A DNA stretch of 47,868 nucleotides from Acholeplasmataceae bacterium (lineage in GTDB: Bacteria; Bacillota_I; Bacilli_A; ML615J-28; CAG-698), in the NCBI GenBank assembly GCA_012841865.1, contig DUTX01000144.1:1-47868 (forward strand). Direction: 5' to 3'. The notes under the pieces were generated by a model. That model was not told the DNA's origin. It saw only the letters and a program-made list of their open reading frames with translations, and did no database searches. The position numbers and the translations under genes are program-made. Below, one piece after another: positions 41,609 to 47,868 of the stretch (position 1 is the first letter of the stretch; each line of letters starts with the position of its first letter).

Positions 41609-43721
41609 AGTATTTCTTAATAATATCTTTCTGGTCGCTCTTTTTGTTCTTTTCTTTCTTTTATTATTAAACAATATCATAGCGTTTCTCCCTTTCGGCA
41701 TTTTCGGATATTATCTCTTTCAAAAAAATAAAACTCTCTTTAAAGCGGCCTTGATTGTTATAACAATTATTTCCCTTCATTATTTGTTTTTAGAAATAAC
41801 GGTAAAGCCAGATTTTGAAGCAAATTTTTCAGGAAAAGTAATAGCCTTAGAAAAGAAAGAAATTTACCAAAAACTTACTATAAAAAACGGGCATTTAAAA
41901 TTGATAATTTATGATAATGATTTTTTAGAGATTACGGCGGGAGACATTATCGAAGGCAGAGGGACCGTCCTCGAAGCGAACCCCGCTAGAATCGAAGGTG
42001 GTTTTGATTATCAGCAGTATTTAAAAAGACGAAAGATTGTTAAGATTGTTCGATGCGAAGAAATGCAAATAATTGAAAGAAGCTTTTCTCTCCATCGTTT
42101 GAAATATTATTTTCAAGACTATTTGGAAAAGAATTTTCAAAAAGAAAGTCTTGTTTTCATAAAAGCAATGCTAATTGGAGATGATGATTCTTTCAGCGAA
42201 GAGTTTAAAGAGGCTGTTGCGAAAAACGGAATCTTGCACCTTTTTGCGGTCTCCGGATTACATATTATTATCTTTGTAGAAATTATCAACAAGATTCTAC
42301 AATTTTTTAAATTGCGTGAGAATATAATTGATTATGCAATTTGCATCTTTTTATTTTATTATCTTATAATAACTGGATTTACTGCTTCTGTTTTAAGAGC
42401 CGCTTTAATGTATTATTTTTCACTAATTAATAAAAGACTGAAACTCGGATTTTCTTCGCTAGATGTCATTTCGTTTTGCTTTCTCTTACTTATCCTAATT
42501 AATCCCTATTATATGTATGATTATGGCTTTATCTTGAGTTTTCTTGCTTCGCTGGTAATTATCCTGCTTTCGCCTTTAATCGCAAATAAAGGCCATTTTC
42601 ACCAAATCTTTCTGATTTCTTTTTTTGCTATGCTAGTTACACTTCCGGTGGTTATTAATCTTAATAATGATATCAATCTCTTAAGCCCGCTTACCAATGT
42701 TATCTTTATAGATTTAATTGAAGTGATTGTTTTACCGCTTTCTTTATTGGTATTTGTTTTTCCGTTTTTAGGCGGAGTTTATCGCTACTTGGTAATTGCT
42801 TTTAAAAAGGTTACGATTATTGTTGCGAAATACTTGTATCTTCCCCTAAGACTACCTTCTTTCAACATATTCAGCACGTTACTTTATTATTCTTTATTAG
42901 TTGCTTTCGGTTTGTTGTTTTATAAAAGAAAATATCGAAATCTCCTCTTGTTTACAAACCTTTTATTTATTCTTCTTTCCTCAAACCTAAATTGCTTTAA
43001 ATTTAGTGGTGAAGTAAATTTTCTCGATCTTTATAACGGTGAAGCAATCTTAATACAACTTCCTTGCAATGATTGTACAGTTTTGATTGATACAGGGGAC
43101 GGATCTAATAATGAAGTAACCAATTATTTAAAAAGAAAAGGCATAAAAAAATTAGATTATCTCTTTCTTACCCATAATCATAATGATCATAACGGTGAAG
43201 CAAATAGTATTGTGACTAATTTTCTTGTAAAGAAAATTGTTGTCAGTGCATATGATGATAGTGAGATCGGAAGCTTCGAGAACATTGAACGGGTCCAGGC
43301 GGGGGACAGGGTTAATTGCGGAAAGGTTACCTTCCATATTTTACATCCCGACAAAAACTATCAGGATGAAAATGATAAGAGCATTGTTATTTTTGCTCGT
43401 TTTGGAAATTACAACTTTTTATTCCTGGGAGATGTGAGTAGAAAAATTGAGGAAAAATTGTTGGCATATGATTTGGATGTTGATGTTGTTAAAATAGGGC
43501 ATCATGGCAGTAAGAGTTCAACCAGTCCCGAGTTTATTACGAAAATAAAACCGCGATATGCGATTATTCAAACAGGAAGAAATGAAAAATTCGGTTTCCC
43601 ACATTCTGAAACCATTATGACTTTAGAAAACAATGATATAATTATCTATCGAACCGATTATCACTATTCGATTAAATATCGCTTCCAAAAAAATGGAAGT
43701 ATATTTGAAACTGTAGGGTAA
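41529..43721 (+). CDS. comEC: Competence protein ComEC, DNA uptake channel
   Basis: About 730 residues. N-terminal helices and a DUF4131 OB-like part (about 90-180), a competence domain with helices from AKNGILHLFAVSGLHIIIFVEII (LFAVSGLH is the family mark), and a C-terminal metallo-beta-lactamase-like domain with LTHNHNDHNGE (about 547-557) and IGHHGSKSSTS. It conducts single-stranded DNA into the cytoplasm, and the last domain may degrade the other strand. The start is uncertain. ATG 41529 has GGAAGG close upstream and overlaps comEA by 80 nt; ATG 41550 and TTG 41577 are also possible. Confidence 0.93.
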   Translation: MLSMNLRMYKVYPKIFLNRLKNTSLYKVFLNNIFLVALFVLFFLLLLNNIIAFLPFGIFGYYLFQKNKTLFKAALIVITIISLHYLFLEITVKPDFEANFSGKVIALEKKEIYQKLTIKNGHLKLIIYDNDFLEITAGDIIEGRGTVLEANPARIEGGFDYQQYLKRRKIVKIVRCEEMQIIERSFSLHRLKYYFQDYLEKNFQKESLVFIKAMLIGDDDSFSEEFKEAVAKNGILHLFAVSGLHIIIFVEIINKILQFFKLRENIIDYAICIFLFYYLIITGFTASVLRAALMYYFSLINKRLKLGFSSLDVISFCFLLLILINPYYMYDYGFILSFLASLVIILLSPLIANKGHFHQIFLISFFAMLVTLPVVINLNNDINLLSPLTNVIFIDLIEVIVLPLSLLVFVFPFLGGVYRYLVIAFKKVTIIVAKYLYLPLRLPSFNIFSTLLYYSLLVAFGLLFYKRKYRNLLLFTNLLFILLSSNLNCFKFSGEVNFLDLYNGEAILIQLPCNDCTVLIDTGDGSNNEVTNYLKRKGIKKLDYLFLTHNHNDHNGEANSIVTNFLVKKIVVSAYDDSEIGSFENIERVQAGDRVNCGKVTFHILHPDKNYQDENDKSIVIFARFGNYNFLFLGDVSRKIEEKLLAYDLDVDVVKIGHHGSKSSTSPEFITKIKPRYAIIQTGRNEKFGFPHSETIMTLENNDIIIYRTDYHYSIKYRFQKNGSIFETVG

Positions 43722-43742
43722 ATAATAATCTTGTCCATTAAG

Positions 43743-43760
43743 TGTTATTTTTTAATAACA
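43743..43760 (+). other. Hairpin after comEC
   Basis: TGTTATT and AATAACA pair around four T, with no clear downstream T run. It is a minor element before the stronger terminator. Confidence 0.5.
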
Positions 43761-43778
43761 TTTGATGAGTATATATAG

Positions 43779-43803
43779 AAGGTGCCTTCGGGCACCTTTT
43801 CTT
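43779..43803 (+). terminator. comEC terminator
   Basis: Perfect stem AAGGTGCC/GGCACCTT with a TTCG tetraloop and TTCTT following. Confidence 0.9.
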
Positions 43804-43810
43804 AGTGTGC

Positions 43811-43921
43811 TATGTAAAAACTAGAGCGTGAAAACCGCTTGTGGCTTTGGTAGTAGGAATCACTATAAGTTGGAGGCAAACTCCGAGCTCGACGAACAGA
43901 AAGTACCTACTTGATTTCTTT
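43811..43921 (+). other. Structured intergenic stretch, possible small RNA
   Basis: About 110 non-coding bases with nested complementarity: AGTAGG (43852-43857) with CCTACT (43906-43911), GGAG-GCAAA-CTCC within it, and ACTA/TAGT and AGCG/CGCT pairs before it. A T-rich tract (TTGATTTCTTTCTT) follows. Base composition is more GC-rich than nearby spacers. I tried tmRNA, 6S, SRP, 5S, RNase P and common riboswitches without a match. No promoter is obvious upstream. Confidence 0.35.
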
Positions 43922-43922
43922 C

Positions 43923-43951
43923 TTGACAAACGATATTCGTTGTTTTATTAT
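43923..43951 (+). promoter_or_regulatory. Promoter with palindromic operator before the zinc-ribbon gene
   Basis: TTGACA (43923-43928), a 17-nt spacer and TATTAT (43946-43951). The spacer begins with AACGA-TAT-TCGTT (43929-43941), a 13-bp palindrome abutting the -35, as a repressor operator would. Confidence 0.6.
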
Positions 43952-43968
43952 AATAACGGAGGGAAATT

Positions 43969-44730
43969 ATGAAGTGTGAATTCTGTTTAAACGATATACC
44001 GGACAATTCAAAATTCTGTGCGTTTTGCGGTAGACCGACAGATATTCTTGGAGAGAAAAAAAAGGATACTGAAATTGCGACCACAGTCCAGCAGACTCCG
44101 ATAAAAGATCCTCGGGTTTCTTATGCTTTAACGTTCGGAACGATTTCGCTTGTGCTTGGTTTTCTGCTTAGCGGTGGTTTCAGCATCATTGCGATTATGT
44201 TTGGGGTCATTGCCATTTTTAATGGCATAAAAATTATTAAAACTCCTGCTAAGAACAAAGCCGTCTTAGGTGCTACCTTTGGATTATTGGGTTTTATTTT
44301 TGGGGTTATTTCGCTTGCTCAAATGGGAATTATTATGCATACCTTTAATAATATTAATGAAAAATATGAAGAACAATTTGCACTGGTTTTACCAAAAAAA
44401 GAACCTGATGCTTTTGTATTTTACTTTGCACAAGACAAAGATCATTCTTTTAAAGTCAATCAATTTCATTATAAATTAAAAGAAGATGAATTTTATGCTG
44501 TGCTTGAATCTCAAGATTGGAATGAGCCGTATGAAACATCAAGCCTTGTTCCCAGTTTTATTGTCAGGGAATATGAGTTAGACACTATAGATAGTAATTT
44601 TGTTTTTATTTCAAATATTGAGGAAGGTTTTTTTGTTCCCGATTTGGAAGAACAAGAAGATTATGAATTTTCTATTATTATTATTGATGGTGAAAATCAA
44701 ACCTTAACTATTTATGAAGTTTGGAAGTGA
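43969..44730 (+). CDS. Zinc-ribbon DUF4190-type membrane protein
   Basis: 253 residues. An N-terminal zinc ribbon (C-E-F-C ... C-A-F-C, residues 3-21), a linker, then two to three hydrophobic Gly-rich helices (about 48-125, with GFLLSGGFSIIAIMFGVIAIFNGIK) of the DUF4190 type, and a C-terminal extracellular-like domain of about 115 residues that I do not recognise. The function is unknown. CGGAGGG precedes the ATG. Its stop lies 2 nt before holA, so the pair is probably one operon under the palindrome-bearing promoter. Confidence 0.75.
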   Translation: MKCEFCLNDIPDNSKFCAFCGRPTDILGEKKKDTEIATTVQQTPIKDPRVSYALTFGTISLVLGFLLSGGFSIIAIMFGVIAIFNGIKIIKTPAKNKAVLGATFGLLGFIFGVISLAQMGIIMHTFNNINEKYEEQFALVLPKKEPDAFVFYFAQDKDHSFKVNQFHYKLKEDEFYAVLESQDWNEPYETSSLVPSFIVREYELDTIDSNFVFISNIEEGFFVPDLEEQEDYEFSIIIIDGENQTLTIYEVWK

Positions 44731-44732
44731 AT

Positions 44733-45695
44733 ATGGAACTAGCTAATATCTATTTATTTACAGGATCGGAAGCATATCTAATAAATAATCGAATTAAACG
44801 TATTGTCAATGAAACCAAGGCTGATGAATTTAATATCAGCATTTATGATGATGAGGAAGTAGGAATAAAAGAGGCGATCCGCGATGCGGCAACTCCTCCC
44901 TTTATGGCCGAAAAAAAGGTAATCATCATCAAAAACCCGCTTTTCCTAACAAACGAAAGAAACCTTGATCCTTTCGAAAACGAATCTCTATTAAGTTATT
45001 TAAATAACCCAGCACCTTCTACCGTTTTAATTATTAATGCTAATAATTTAAGGCTTGATGAAAGAAAAGCAGTTGTTAAAAAATTGAAAAAAGCCGCTCA
45101 TGTTCAAGAGGTTAAGCAGCTTTCGGAAATCGAAATTGTCGGTTGGATTAAAAGACAATGTAATCTCAACAATGTCATTATTAAAGATGATGCGATTAAA
45201 ACATTTCGACGCCTGGTTGGGTCTAATCTCCAAAACGCAAAAAATGAGTTAGATAAATTAATAAATTATGTTGGTCCTTCCGGAACGATTACTACGGAGA
45301 GTGTAGATAAAGTTTGTGTAAAAGAAATTTATAATGATGCATTTGCTTTAACAAATGCCATTGTTGAACAAGATAAACCGAAAATAATCAATCTTTATAA
45401 TGAATTAATCAGCCTAGGTAATGATGTGCATTACCTATTCAGTCTGGTTTCTAAAAGCCTGAGAGAAATTCTCTTGGTGAGCATGATGTTACAAGCCGGC
45501 TATCGTCAGGCTGATGTTGCATCAAAAATGAAAATCAGCAGCGGAAGGGCTTATTATTTGGTTAAAAACTCCAGAAGCATGGATTTAAACAAAGTCAAAG
45601 AGTATGTTATAAAACTTGGCGATTTGGATTATAAAATTAAAAGCGGACAAATAGATATAAAACAGGGATTTGAATTCTTTTTATTCGGATTGTAA
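44733..45695 (+). CDS. holA: DNA polymerase III delta subunit
   Basis: 320 residues. IYLFTGSEAYLINNRIKRIV at the N-terminus and PPFMAEKKVIIIKNPLF, LDKLINYVG and NDVHYLFSLVSKSLREILLV later are typical of HolA (YqeN). Delta opens the sliding clamp within the clamp loader. The place between comEC and rpsT is conserved in Bacilli. ATG 44733 fits the family start; in-frame TTG 44721 and GTG 44727 lie in the end of the previous gene. Confidence 0.93.
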   Translation: MELANIYLFTGSEAYLINNRIKRIVNETKADEFNISIYDDEEVGIKEAIRDAATPPFMAEKKVIIIKNPLFLTNERNLDPFENESLLSYLNNPAPSTVLIINANNLRLDERKAVVKKLKKAAHVQEVKQLSEIEIVGWIKRQCNLNNVIIKDDAIKTFRRLVGSNLQNAKNELDKLINYVGPSGTITTESVDKVCVKEIYNDAFALTNAIVEQDKPKIINLYNELISLGNDVHYLFSLVSKSLREILLVSMMLQAGYRQADVASKMKISSGRAYYLVKNSRSMDLNKVKEYVIKLGDLDYKIKSGQIDIKQGFEFFLFGL

Positions 45696-45721
45696 AAAAG
45701 CTCCTTTTACAGGAGCTTTTT
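45695..45721. terminator. Bidirectional terminator between holA and rpsT
   Basis: Stem AAAAAGCTCCT/AGGAGCTTTTT with a TTTAC loop. The A run on one side and the T run on the other let it work for both convergent genes. Confidence 0.9.
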
Positions 45722-45732
45722 ACTTTTAATTC

Positions 45733-45993
45733 TTATGCAAGATTGACTAATTTTGAAAGTCGCGATTTGTTTCTACTAACAAAATTCTTATGGTAGATAC
45801 CTTTGGCTAAACCTTTATCTAACTTTTTAAAAGCGCTTTGCAATGCCAATCTCGCTTCTTCAGAATTATTATTTTTTGCTGCTACTTCAACGCGTTTGAT
45901 TGCACTTTTTACAGATGATTTAAAAGCAGCACTTTGAAGTCTTTTCTTTAGATTTGTACGATTACGTTTAGCCTGTTGTTTGATATTAGCCAT
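45733..45993 (-). CDS. rpsT: 30S ribosomal protein S20
   Basis: 86 residues, highly basic and helical: ANIKQQAKRNRTNLKKRLQS at the start, then SVKSAIKRVEVAAKN, ALQSAFKKLDKGLAKGIYHKN and KSRLSKLVN, all as in S20. It binds 16S rRNA early in 30S assembly. ATG 45993 has TTGGAGGT just upstream; the longer frame from 46005 starts inside that site. It is transcribed against holA and gpr, as in other Bacilli. Confidence 0.96.
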   Translation of the reverse strand: MANIKQQAKRNRTNLKKRLQSAAFKSSVKSAIKRVEVAAKNNNSEEARLALQSAFKKLDKGLAKGIYHKNFVSRNKSRLSKLVNLA

Positions 45994-46019
45994 ATTTACC
46001 TCCAAATAATATACATCTT

Positions 46020-46048
46020 ATTTTACCAGAGTTAGAAGAAAAAATCAA
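46020..46048 (-). promoter_or_regulatory. rpsT promoter
   Basis: On the minus strand TTGATT (46048-46043), a 17-nt spacer ending in TGG, and TAAAAT (46025-46020). Confidence 0.75.
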
Positions 46049-46095
46049 GAATTTTATATATTAATCTACTGGAAGCAATACCAGTCTGTAAAAAT

Positions 46096-46129
46096 TTGGA
46101 AATCGTAAATAATTGGAAATTGTAAACAA
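46096..46129 (+). repeat. Tandem 17-bp repeat upstream of gpr
   Basis: TTGGAAATCGTAAATAA (46096-46112) is followed directly by TTGGAAATTGTAAACAA (46113-46129), 15 of 17 bases identical. Each copy contains GTAAAYAAT, close to the spoIIQ -10 candidate GTAAATAATA. It may be a duplicated promoter element or a regulator binding site. Confidence 0.7.
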
Positions 46130-46147
46130 TATTTTAGAGGTGATTAT

Positions 46148-47200
46148 ATGAATCTAGAGAAATTTCAAATTCGGACCGATTTGGCTTTTGAAGCCTTGGA
46201 TTTGAGAAAAACCACGTATTTGGAAGAAGTCGTTAATGAAGAATTCGAACAGGATAATCTTGTGATCAAAAGAACGGTGATTTCCGAAAATGTAGGAAGA
46301 GAAATCGGAAAGAAACCCGGATTATACTATGTCCTGGATACGAAAGCAATCAAAACTCATGACAATGACGATTTGAAAAAGTGTGAAAACGCACTGACTC
46401 AAATAATCAAAGAAGTACTGAGGGCGGAGAATATCACAGAAAAAAGCAGAGGGCTGGTTGTGGGACTCGGAAATATAAACGTAACCCCCGACTCCCTAGG
46501 GCCTGTTGTGATTGACAATGTTATTGTAACGAGACATATGTTTTTACTTAATCCCGAAGAGGTTTCTGAAGGAATCAGCGATGTCAGCGCGATTGCTCCC
46601 GGAGTTATGGGAAATACCGGTATCGAAACTTATGATATTATTGAAGCAGTTGTTAATAAGATTCAGGTTGATTATTTGCTGGTTGTTGATGCTCTTGCAT
46701 CTAGGTCGCTTGCCAGAGTTAACAAGACGATTCAGGTAACAAATACTGGGATTTCTCCGGGTTCCGGAGTCGGAAACTCAAGAAAAGAAATAAGCAAAGA
46801 AACAATGAAGATCCCCGTTATCGCCATCGGTGTTCCTACTGTCGTTGATGCAGCCACGATTGCGAGTGACACAATCGATATGTTATTGCGTTATTTCAAT
46901 CATAAAATTGAACATCACGATCGACCAAGCCAAAGCATCATTGTTGGTCCAGAAAAAATAGATTTTGATGAAGCAGAGCTTCCGGACGAACAATATCGTA
47001 AAGAATTTTTGGGAGAATTCGGACGCTTAAGTGAAGAAGAAAAGTTTCAACTCTTGGAGGAGGTACTTACCCCGAACGGCTATAATATGATGGTTACCCC
47101 TAAGGAAGTGGATATTGATATTGAAGACCTTTCCGAAGTAATCAGCGGTGCAATCGATAGAGCCTTACATACTATTGTCGATAATGGAATAATAACATAA
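46148..47200 (+). CDS. gpr: Germination protease GPR
   Basis: 350 residues, close to the B. subtilis length. The N-terminus NLEKFQIRTDLAFEA includes the region removed on zymogen activation. LVVGLGNINVTPDSLGPVV and YLLVVDALASRSLARVNKTIQ carry the conserved Asp residues of this aspartic-like protease family, followed by SPGSGVGNSRKEIS and GVPTVVDAATI. GPR degrades small acid-soluble spore proteins during germination. GAGGTG precedes the ATG. The rpsT-gpr neighbourhood is conserved in Bacilli. Confidence 0.96.
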   Translation: MNLEKFQIRTDLAFEALDLRKTTYLEEVVNEEFEQDNLVIKRTVISENVGREIGKKPGLYYVLDTKAIKTHDNDDLKKCENALTQIIKEVLRAENITEKSRGLVVGLGNINVTPDSLGPVVIDNVIVTRHMFLLNPEEVSEGISDVSAIAPGVMGNTGIETYDIIEAVVNKIQVDYLLVVDALASRSLARVNKTIQVTNTGISPGSGVGNSRKEISKETMKIPVIAIGVPTVVDAATIASDTIDMLLRYFNHKIEHHDRPSQSIIVGPEKIDFDEAELPDEQYRKEFLGEFGRLSEEEKFQLLEEVLTPNGYNMMVTPKEVDIDIEDLSEVISGAIDRALHTIVDNGIIT

Positions 47201-47216
47201 TGCATATATAATATTG

Positions 47217-47456
47217 ATGGATAAAATTAAGTTTTTAATAATAATATTATTAGGTATATTCAGTGTGTTGTATAATTTCTCTCAAATCGGTTTCCCAAAA
47301 TTTCCAGATGGGGTCATCTTAGTATTTCTTCAAGGTCAAATCGGTTCCGCAAGCGAAGAAACTTTATTAGGTATTATTTTTGATTATCTAATTAAATTTG
47401 CTTTTAATATTGATCTTAATGATATAAAAACATATTTCAGAATTTTTGGAGTTTAA
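47217..47456 (+). CDS. Short membrane-anchored protein in the spoIIP position
   Basis: 79 residues: one N-terminal helix (about 4-22), then a mainly hydrophobic region ending FDYLIKFAFNIDLNDIKTYFRIFGV. That end resembles the SpoIIP segment before its amidase domain (L-x-x-x-x-x-x-L-x-D-P-x-x-x-L), but no amidase domain follows. It may be a truncated SpoIIP or an unrelated small protein. No ribosome binding site is visible before ATG 47217; TTG 47214 is an alternative start. Confidence 0.5.
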   Translation: MDKIKFLIIILLGIFSVLYNFSQIGFPKFPDGVILVFLQGQIGSASEETLLGIIFDYLIKFAFNIDLNDIKTYFRIFGV

Positions 47457-47457
47457 A

Positions 47458-47733
47458 ATGAGAAAATTGATTTATATATTTTTATTGGTTTGTTTTTTGA
47501 TTTTTGGAATGAAAGTAGGTTCACCTGAACCTAAATCAGAAAGCGATCTTATTCATGAAAAAATTGAAGAATTTGAAAAGGAAATTGAAAAACCCAATAA
47601 TCAATATCAACCTAAAAGCAAAGAAAATATTAATCCAAATTTGTCAAATAATCTTGCAAAGCAGGGGGAAAATATTATCAATAAAGGCTTTGATTTTTTG
47701 CTAGATACAATTAATTCGTTAATCCAAAGATAA
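47458..47733 (+). CDS. Small exported or membrane-anchored protein, possibly YqxA (DUF3679)-like
   Basis: 91 residues. An N-terminal hydrophobic helix (about 3-18, FLLVCFLIFGMKVG), a charged Glu/Lys/Asn-rich middle, and an amphipathic C-terminal helix (NNLAKQGENIINKGFDFLLD then TINSLIQ). The layout recalls YqxA, which follows spoIIP in B. subtilis, with FGMKVG matching its G-(V/L)-L-x-G-M-Q start loosely. TTGGAG lies six nt before ATG 47458. The function is unknown. Confidence 0.55.
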   Translation: MRKLIYIFLLVCFLIFGMKVGSPEPKSESDLIHEKIEEFEKEIEKPNNQYQPKSKENINPNLSNNLAKQGENIINKGFDFLLDTINSLIQR

Positions 47734-47750
47734 TGGTGCTTAGCACCATT
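47732..47750 (+). other. Hairpin after the gpr operon
   Basis: Perfect stem AATGGTGC/GCACCATT with a TTA loop at the stop codon of the last small gene and no T run. It may protect the mRNA end. Confidence 0.6.
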
Positions 47751-47762
47751 CAGCCTGATGAC

Positions 47763-47805
47763 AAAGTGCCTTTGCAAAACATTTAAACAAGGCACTTTTA
47801 TTTTC
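47763..47805 (+). terminator. Terminator of the gpr operon
   Basis: Arms AAAGTGCCTT (47763-47772) and AAGGCACTTT (47789-47798) pair around a 16-base loop, followed by TATTTT. Confidence 0.75.
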
Positions 47806-47840
47806 GTCCCACATTAGTATTAAAAATACGCATAAATCGT

Positions 47841-47846
47841 TATAAT
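47841..47846 (+). promoter_or_regulatory. -10 element for the gene at the window end
   Basis: A perfect TATAAT with a poor -35 (47818-47823), followed by AAGG (47849-47852) and ATG 47862. Confidence 0.45.
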
Positions 47847-47861
47847 ACAAGGTTATATCAT

Positions 47862-47868
47862 ATGAAAA
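47862..47868 (+). CDS. First codons of a truncated gene
   Basis: ATGAAAA runs off the window. AAGG nine bases upstream and a TATAAT before it suggest a real start. In B. subtilis lepA follows yqxA, but seven bases cannot confirm this. Confidence 0.3.

Noticed and set aside
43811-43921. tmRNA, 6S RNA, SRP RNA, 5S rRNA, RNase P RNA or a common riboswitch
   Set aside because: None of the conserved signatures I know (for example the SRP GGAA tetraloop helix, tmRNA tRNA-like ends, RNase P P4) is present.
1-47868. CRISPR arrays, insertion sequences, prophage genes, tRNA and rRNA genes
   Set aside because: No regularly spaced repeats, transposase or phage motifs, or cloverleaf and rRNA signatures were found on either strand.

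Overview
The window looks like chromosomal core DNA of a low-GC, endospore-forming Bacillota (class Bacilli). TGA is used as a stop (for example rpsF and dnaB) and tryptophans are TGG, so the standard bacterial code applies and a UGA-recoding mollicute is excluded. Four recognisable sporulation or germination genes (spoIIR, spoIIQ, spoIIID, gpr) sit among gene blocks whose order resembles Bacillus subtilis. Several genes are missing, fused or degenerate. An early-branching Bacilli lineage near Erysipelotrichales, Haloplasmatales or Izemoplasmatales would fit, but this is an inference from gene content only. I see no tRNA, rRNA, insertion sequence, prophage or CRISPR array, and no gene-free stretch above 300 bases.

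Layout. (1) 1-309: 3' end of a patatin-like phospholipase. (2) 398-3805: a P-type ATPase of the CtpE-like group with an unusual extracellular repeat domain. (3) 3949-8860: rpsF-ssb-rpsR, then gdpP fused in frame to rplI, then dnaB, the replication/translation block found near the origin in Bacilli. (4) 8866-15005: prfA, alr, prmC, a membrane protein, tsaC, spoIIR, a GNAT gene and upp, a rearranged form of the B. subtilis prfA-spoIIR-tsaC-upp block. (5) 15084-20647: a five-gene surface polysaccharide operon (initiating sugar transferase, three GT4 glycosyltransferases, polymerase/ligase). (6) 20698-24108: cobalamin adenosyltransferase, DUF1146 protein, spoIIQ, a divergent ABC-like pair whose ATPase has lost every catalytic motif, and spoIIID. 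(7) 24223-28956: yigZ, a CCA-transferase-like protein with an altered active site, yhaM and a CNNM/CBS-type membrane protein. (8) 29237-35289: walJ between two large paralogous lipoproteins that read as double SurA/PrsA-type chaperones. (9) 35383-41006: uvrB, mnmA, recD2 and a small YrzQ-like protein. (10) 41093-47868: comEA, comEC, a zinc-ribbon membrane protein, holA, rpsT and gpr, followed by two short membrane-anchored proteins where spoIIP and yqxA normally lie, and the first bases of one more gene.

Vegetative promoters are easy to read: many genes have a TTGAAA- or TTTACA-like -35, a 17-nt spacer and TATAAT, often with an extended TGn. Most operons end in clear stem-loop/T-run terminators. 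Sporulation genes look different. spoIIID has a sigma-E-like promoter. spoIIR and spoIIQ share a sigma-F-like pattern with the same 14-nt spacer, and in both the -10 lies inside a hairpin that pairs with the gene's own ribosome binding site.

The observations most worth following are the repeat-bearing ATPase, the GdpP-L9 fusion with an internal ribosome binding site, the hairpin-embedded forespore promoters, the two pseudoenzyme candidates (ABC ATPase and CCA-like protein), the paired double chaperones, and the lack of a full spoIIP after gpr.
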